Assembly (NCBI GenBank): GCA_016291435.1 | Contig: JAEEXH010000002.1 | Span: 1 to 64,000 of the forward strand | Reading direction: 5' to 3' | Length of the DNA stretch: 64,000 nucleotides | Source: Oscillospiraceae bacterium | GTDB taxonomy: Bacteria > Bacillota > Clostridia > Oscillospirales > Ruminococcaceae | Shown: one piece after another, positions 59,397-64,000 of the stretch | How positions within the stretch are numbered: position 1 is the first letter of the stretch | Layout: each line of letters begins with the position of its first letter | Translations under genes and position numbers: made by a program | Notes under the pieces: model-generated | Databases searched by the model: none | Told to the model about the DNA's origin: nothing | What the model saw: the letters and a program-made list of their open reading frames with translations, nothing else

Positions 59397-60392
59397 ATGG
59401 CAGAAGAAAAGACTTTGGAACAGGCGCTTCAGGAAAACGGCTCGCTGATCTTTCTCGACGGTGTGGAGAAGAAAGAGACCCGCTGGCTCTGGTATCCGTA
59501 CATCCCGCTCGGGAAGGTGACGATCCTCATGGGCGACCCCGGAGAGGGCAAATCGACCTTTGCCCTGAATCTTGCCGCTGCGGTGACAAGGGGGATGCAG
59601 TTCCCGGAGACGCACCAAATCGTGACAGCGCCGGATTATGTCCTCTATCAGAATGCGGAGGACGGGCTCGGCGACACCATCTGCCCGCGGCTTGAGAAAG
59701 CAGGTGCGGATCTCCGCCTGGTCATGACGATCAACGAGATGAAGGAGAATGCCGACATGCAGAGCACGATGCTCTATGAGATCATCTCGAAGATCAGACC
59801 GAAGCTGGTGATCCTGGATCCGCTGCAAGCCTATCTCGGCGATCATGTGGACATGCACAGAGCCAATGAGGTCAGACCCGTGATGCGCTATCTTGCGATG
59901 CTTGCCGATCACTTCGGCTGCGCCATTGTCCTCATCGGGCACATGAACAAGAAAGCCGACCTGAAATCGCTTTACCGCAGCATCGGCAGCATTGACCTCA
60001 CGGCTGCGGCAAGATCTGTCCTGCTTGTCGGGCGCGACCCCTCAGAGCCCGCGCGCAGAGTGATTGCACAGGTGAAGAATTCACTGGCTCCCGAGGGGGA
60101 AAATGTCGCATTCACGATCAATGACGGGGTCTTTCACTTCGAGGGCGTCTGCGATGTGCCGACAGAACGGCTGCTCTCCCAGAGAGAGCGCAGGGTCACC
60201 CCGCGCGACAGGGCGGCTGAATGCCTGACCCGCTGGCTGACCGAACACGGGGAGATCTCCGTGCGCGAGATCTATGACATGGCATGCGGGGAGGAAATCA
60301 CAAAAGCAGCGCTTCTGCGGGCAAAAGCATCACTTGGCATTCATGCGCACAGGCAGAATAATCAGTGGTACTGGTCGCTTCCGAAAGCGTAA
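59397..60392 (+). CDS. RepA-like AAA (AAA_25-type) ATPase, hexameric-helicase-like
   Basis: GKVTILMGDPGEGKSTFALNLAAAV (Walker A); KLVILDPLQAYLG (Walker B); IVLIGHMNKKADLKSLYRSIGSIDLTAAARSVLLVGRDP; C-terminal winged-helix-like region. Confidence 0.85.
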   Translation: MAEEKTLEQALQENGSLIFLDGVEKKETRWLWYPYIPLGKVTILMGDPGEGKSTFALNLAAAVTRGMQFPETHQIVTAPDYVLYQNAEDGLGDTICPRLEKAGADLRLVMTINEMKENADMQSTMLYEIISKIRPKLVILDPLQAYLGDHVDMHRANEVRPVMRYLAMLADHFGCAIVLIGHMNKKADLKSLYRSIGSIDLTAAARSVLLVGRDPSEPARRVIAQVKNSLAPEGENVAFTINDGVFHFEGVCDVPTERLLSQRERRVTPRDRAAECLTRWLTEHGEISVREIYDMACGEEITKAALLRAKASLGIHAHRQNNQWYWSLPKA

Positions 60393-60450
60393 GGCGCGCA
60401 AGAAGCGCAAGGAGAGCAAGAAGCGCACCCCCTTATAAAGTGCGCTTCTT
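60390..60450 (-). repeat. Right inverted repeat/iteron array flanking the AAA ATPase
   Basis: Reverse complement AAGAAGCGCACTTTATAAGGGGGTGCGCTTCTTGCTCTCCTTGCGCTTCTTGCGCGCCTTA; matches the left IR except for one extra 9-bp unit and 1-2 bp indels. Confidence 0.85.
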
Positions 60451-60583
60451 AAAATGTAAAGCAGGGAGCACGACATGTTCAATAGCTGCGAACAGCAGCG
60501 TCAACGGTCTGTCATTGGGCGTCTTCGGTTGGGCTCCCGGAGGCAAAACGCCAGCACGGGCTCCGTGCTTCACAATTTCCCTC

Positions 60584-60612
60584 TTGCAATTCCCTGTAAA
60601 ATGTGCTATAAT
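60584..60612 (+). promoter_or_regulatory. Promoter TTGCAA-17-TATAAT (extended -10) for the 2-oxoacid oxidoreductase operon
   Basis: ttgcaa ttccctgtaaaatgtgc tataat. Confidence 0.65.
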
Positions 60613-60676
60613 AATAGATACGCTGAGGCGCAATGCCGGCGGCGCACATTAAAAACGGAAAGGACTGATATGGACT

Positions 60677-60883
60677 ATGGCGAAAATGAACGTCATCTTC
60701 GACCGCTGCAAGGGCTGCGAGCTCTGCACGACCGCATGTCCCAAGCAAATTGTCGCGATTCAGCATGAGAAACGCAACAAGGAAGGCGTATTCACCGCCT
60801 ACTGTACCGATGACGATGCCTGCATCGGCTGTGCAATGTGCGCGATGATGTGCCCGGATTGTGCCATTATCATCGAGAATTAA
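60677..60883 (+). CDS. 2x[4Fe-4S] ferredoxin-like delta subunit of 2-oxoacid:ferredoxin oxidoreductase
   Basis: FDRCKGCELCTTACPKQI...DACIGCAMCAMMCPDCAI. Confidence 0.92.
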   Translation: MAKMNVIFDRCKGCELCTTACPKQIVAIQHEKRNKEGVFTAYCTDDDACIGCAMCAMMCPDCAIIIEN

Positions 60884-60900
60884 CGAAAGGATGTGCTTCA

Positions 60901-61962
60901 ATGGAAAAGGTTTTAATGAAGGGTAATGAAGCACTTGCCGAGGCTGCCATCCGTGCAGGCTGCAAATGTTTCTTTGGCTACCCGATCACCCCGCAGACCG
61001 AGCTCTCCGAGTATCTCGCAAAGCAGATGCCGAAGCGCGGCGGTGTCTTTCTTCAGGCGGAATCTGAGGTCGCTGCAATCAATATGGTGCTTGGCGCCGC
61101 AGGTACCGGCACCAGAGTCATGACCTCCTCCTCCTCCCCCGGAATCTCTCTGAAATCTGAGGGTATCTCCTATATCGCAGGCTCCGATGTGCCCTGCCTC
61201 ATCGTCAATGTCGAGCGCGGCGGCCCGGGTCTCGGCTCGATCCAGCCCTCCCAGCAGGATTACTGGCAGGCGACAAAGGGTCTTGGCCACGGCGATTTCC
61301 ACCTCATTATCCTGGCGCCGAACTCCGTGCAGGAGGTCGTCAACCTCGTCACAAAGGCGTTTGACCTCGGCGAAAAGTACCGCATGCCCGTCATGCTGCT
61401 CTCCGACGGTCTGCTCGGTCAGATGATGGAGCCGGTAGAATTCCCGGAGATCACCCCCTCTCAGGCGGATAACTCCGCATGGGCAGCCTGCGGCACCAAG
61501 ATGGAGAGAGAGCACCATATCGTCAACTCGCTCTACATCGAAGCCCTCGACCTCGAGGAGCAGGTCAAGCGCCGCTACGAGCGCTATGCAAAGATCGAGG
61601 AGACCGAGGCAATGGCAGAGACCTATCTCTGCGAGGATGCTGACATTATCGTGACCGCATTCGGCGCGACCTCCCGTGTCGCAAAGTCTGCCGTCAACAA
61701 GGCAAGAGCCGAGGGCATCAAGGCGGGTCTCTTCCGTCCGATCACGCTCTGGCCGTTCCCGAAGGCTGAGCTCAATGCCGCCTGCAAGAATGCAAAGGCT
61801 GTCCTCTCCGTCGAGATGAACATGGGTCAGATGATCGACGATGTGAAGCTCGCGCTCGATTGCCGTCTCCCGGTCTCCTTCTTCGGCAGAACCGGCGGTG
61901 TTGTGCCGTCGCCGAAGGAAGTGCTTGAGGAGCTGAGAAAGCTGAACGGAGGTGCGCAGTAA
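60901..61962 (+). CDS. 2-oxoacid:ferredoxin oxidoreductase alpha subunit (VorB/KorA-like)
   Basis: KGNEALAEAAIRAGCKCFFGYPITPQTELSEYLAKQMPKRGGVFLQAESEVAAINMVLGAAGTG. Confidence 0.93.
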   Translation: MEKVLMKGNEALAEAAIRAGCKCFFGYPITPQTELSEYLAKQMPKRGGVFLQAESEVAAINMVLGAAGTGTRVMTSSSSPGISLKSEGISYIAGSDVPCLIVNVERGGPGLGSIQPSQQDYWQATKGLGHGDFHLIILAPNSVQEVVNLVTKAFDLGEKYRMPVMLLSDGLLGQMMEPVEFPEITPSQADNSAWAACGTKMEREHHIVNSLYIEALDLEEQVKRRYERYAKIEETEAMAETYLCEDADIIVTAFGATSRVAKSAVNKARAEGIKAGLFRPITLWPFPKAELNAACKNAKAVLSVEMNMGQMIDDVKLALDCRLPVSFFGRTGGVVPSPKEVLEELRKLNGGAQ

Positions 61963-62747
61963 TGGCTGTGAAATTTCAGAGACCGCATTCCCTGTGTGAT
62001 GTCCGTCTGCACTATTGCGCAGGCTGCACGCACGGCATCATCCACCGTCTTGTCGCAGAAGTGATCGACGAGATGGGCATTGAGGGCACGACCGTCGGCG
62101 TATGTCCGGTCGGCTGCTCCGTGTTTGCATATAATTACTTCAACTGTGACATGATCGAGGCACCGCACGGCAGAGCTCCGGCCGTCGCAACCGGCGTCAA
62201 GCGCGCAAGACCCGATCTGAATGTCTTTACCTATCAGGGCGACGGCGACCTCGCTGCAATCGGTACCGCGGAGACTGTCCATGCGGCAACCAGAGGCGAA
62301 AATATCGTTGTCATCTTCGTCAATAACGGTACCTACGGCATGACCGGCGGTCAGATGGCTCCGACCACGCTGCCCGGTCAGGTCACCACGACCTCTCCTT
62401 ACGGCAGAGATCCGAAGACCGCAGGCTATCCTGTCCGCGTCTGCGAGATGCTCTCGACCCTTTCCGGCACGGCACTCGCTGTCCGCACGGCTGTTGACTC
62501 CGTCCCGCATATCCGCGAGACCAAGAAGATGATCCGCAAGGCATTCGAGAATCAGCAGAGGGGCAACGGCTTCTCCATCGTCGAAGTCCTCTCGACCTGC
62601 CCCTCGAACTGGGGTCTCACGCCGAAGGAGTCCATCAAGCGCCTGCAGGAGGAGTGCATCCCCTACTATCCGCTCGGTGTTTACAAGGATGTTGAGATCG
62701 CAGAGGCAAATGCCGATCTGCTCGCAATGGGAGGTGCCGCGAAATGA
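61962..62747 (+). CDS. 2-oxoacid:ferredoxin oxidoreductase beta subunit (TPP-binding)
   Basis: HYCAGCTHGIIHRLVAEV; YQGDGDLAAIGTAETVHAATRGENIVVIFVNNGTYGMTGGQMAPTT. Confidence 0.94.
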   Translation: MAVKFQRPHSLCDVRLHYCAGCTHGIIHRLVAEVIDEMGIEGTTVGVCPVGCSVFAYNYFNCDMIEAPHGRAPAVATGVKRARPDLNVFTYQGDGDLAAIGTAETVHAATRGENIVVIFVNNGTYGMTGGQMAPTTLPGQVTTTSPYGRDPKTAGYPVRVCEMLSTLSGTALAVRTAVDSVPHIRETKKMIRKAFENQQRGNGFSIVEVLSTCPSNWGLTPKESIKRLQEECIPYYPLGVYKDVEIAEANADLLAMGGAAK

Positions 62748-63280
62748 CATATGAAATTCTGCTCGCGGGCTTCGGCGGACAGGGCATCCTGTTTGCCGGC
62801 AAGCTGCTCGCTTACTGTGCGCTGTTTGAGGGCAAGGAAATCTCCTGGCTCCCCAGCTACGGTCCTGAGATGCGCGGAGGCAAGTGCAACTGCTCCGTGA
62901 CAATCTCCGATGAGCCGATCGGTTCCCCGCAGGTGCTGGAGCCGGATCTGCTGGTCGTGCTGAACGGTCCGTCCTTTGACGCTTTCATGGGCAATGTGAA
63001 GCCCGGCGGCAAGGCATTTGTTGACAGCTCGATGGTCGCGCAGAAGACCGACCGCACCGATATTGAGACATTCTATGTCCCGGCGACCCAGCTCGCAGAT
63101 GACAACAATCTCGCGAAGGGCGCAAATATCGTCCTGCTCGGCAAGCTGCTGCACGAGACCGGCATCTTCTCCTTTGAGACCGTCCGCAAGGCACTCGAGA
63201 AGAACACCCCGGCAAAGCGCGCACATACCATCGACAACAACATGAGAGCACTCCAGCTCGGCGCGGACTACGCGGGATAA
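62744..63280 (+). CDS. 2-oxoacid:ferredoxin oxidoreductase gamma subunit
   Basis: YEILLAGFGGQGILFAGKLLAYCALFEGKEISWLPSYGPEMRGGKCNCSV; ATGA overlap. Confidence 0.94.
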   Translation: MTYEILLAGFGGQGILFAGKLLAYCALFEGKEISWLPSYGPEMRGGKCNCSVTISDEPIGSPQVLEPDLLVVLNGPSFDAFMGNVKPGGKAFVDSSMVAQKTDRTDIETFYVPATQLADDNNLAKGANIVLLGKLLHETGIFSFETVRKALEKNTPAKRAHTIDNNMRALQLGADYAG

Positions 63281-63297
63281 GCGGAAGGATTGATAAT

Positions 63298-63343
63298 GGG
63301 GCTCTGCCCCAAACCCCGCCGGGGACAGCGGTCCCCGGACCCC
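63298..63343 (+). repeat. Dispersed palindromic repeat, copy C
   Basis: ggggctctgccccaaaccccgccggggacagcggtccccggacccc. Confidence 0.85.
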
Positions 63344-63363
63344 GTTATATGGCAAAAAGATTG

Positions 63364-63391
63364 CCCCTGAGACCGTATGTGGTTTCAGGGG
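63364..63391. terminator. Terminator-like hairpin downstream of gamma subunit
   Basis: CCCCTGAGACC-gtatgt-GGTTTCAGGGG. Confidence 0.5.
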
Positions 63392-63445
63392 TGAATTGTA
63401 TTTAGCGCCCGAAGCTGCCATTTTTGTAAAAAAATTCCCCTTTGA

Positions 63446-63474
63446 TTGACATATCCCGCATGATCTGCTATAAT
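63446..63474 (+). promoter_or_regulatory. Consensus promoter TTGACA-17-TATAAT (extended -10) for the prsW-like gene
   Basis: ttgaca tatcccgcatgatctgc tataat. Confidence 0.85.
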
Positions 63475-63497
63475 ATACAAAAAAGGAGGGAAGCCCT

Positions 63498-64000
63498 ATG
63501 ACTTATATTCTGGCTGCACTTGCCGTCATCCCGGCAATCATCGTGATGCTTTACATCCGGGGAATTGACAAAATCGAGAAGGAGCCCTGGAAGCTGCTGT
63601 TTTCCATTTTGCTCCTCGGCGCGCTCAGCGTCATCCCGATCATGATCGCGGAGCTGATTGTCGATATCCCCATCAGCATTTTCCCGGAGGGCTCGCTGAT
63701 TCACGGCTTCTTGCAGGCGTTTGTCTGCGCGGCATTCGTGGAGGAGAGCTTCAAGATGATGGTGCTCTGGCTGCGCACATGGAAGCACAAGGAATTCAAC
63801 TACGTCTTCGACGGCGTGGTCTATGCGGTCTTTGCCTCGATGGGCTTTGCACTTGTGGAGAATATCCTCTATGTGTTCCAGATGGGCATTACCACGGGCA
63901 TCCTGCGCGCCGTGACATCCATTCCGGGGCATATGATCTTCGGCGTCTTCATGGGCATGTATTACGGCCTTGCAAAGCGGGAAGCGCTCCTCAGAAATGA
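63498..64000 (+). CDS. PrsW-family intramembrane protease, truncated by window end
   Basis: ATG after AAAAGGAGGG: MTYILAALAVIPAIIVMLYIRGIDKIEKEPWKLL...FVCAAFVEESFKMMVLW...FDGVVYAVFASMGFALVENILYVF. Not in ORF track because no stop falls inside the window. Confidence 0.92.
   Translation, partial: MTYILAALAVIPAIIVMLYIRGIDKIEKEPWKLLFSILLLGALSVIPIMIAELIVDIPISIFPEGSLIHGFLQAFVCAAFVEESFKMMVLWLRTWKHKEFNYVFDGVVYAVFASMGFALVENILYVFQMGITTGILRAVTSIPGHMIFGVFMGMYYGLAKREALLRN

Noticed and set aside
60433-60768. Short ORFs on both strands between the right iteron repeat and the oxidoreductase operon
   Set aside because: They overlap the operon promoter and the iteron repeat, and no RBS or family is recognised. 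Kept only as possible repeat-derived sequence.
1-64000. CRISPR array, prophage or transposase
   Set aside because: No regularly spaced direct-repeat array, cas gene, integrase, terminase or transposase was seen. The only regular tandem repeats are inside the adhesin coding sequence.

Overview
This is a chromosomal window from a GC-rich Firmicute, most likely Ruminococcus/Oscillospiraceae-like by inference from gene content. No rRNA, CRISPR array, integrase or transposase is visible. The left edge is a very large minus-strand surface adhesin (at least 2436 aa, running off position 1, absent from the ORF track) with at least 12 tandem Cna_B/SpaA-like domains and a long structured 5' leader. Next come glycoside hydrolases (GH13, GH42, GH36, GH74, GH25), then rsmD-coaD, a dockerin protein, rsmA, comEB, serS, an aminotransferase and PFOR. 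An origin-type cluster follows (rpmH-rnpA-yidD-yidC-jag-mnmE-mnmG-rsmG) with three perfect parS-like palindromes but no adjacent dnaA or parAB. The right half carries spoIID, citrate synthase, a two-component system, yqhQ-like, prmC, recA-recX, rimO-pgsA-cysE, tRNA-Leu(CAA), guaA, a 2-oxoacid:ferredoxin oxidoreductase operon and a PrsW-like protease running off the right edge. The most unusual signal is a solitary RepA-like AAA ATPase gene (59397..60392) bracketed by near-identical ~50-60 bp inverted repeats built from a 9-bp iteron-like unit (GCGCTTCTT). Other candidates are a promoter-terminator pair with no ORF (sRNA or attenuator), a 9-codon uORF in the adhesin leader, a 35-codon micro-ORF coupled to rsmD, and dispersed palindromic repeats.
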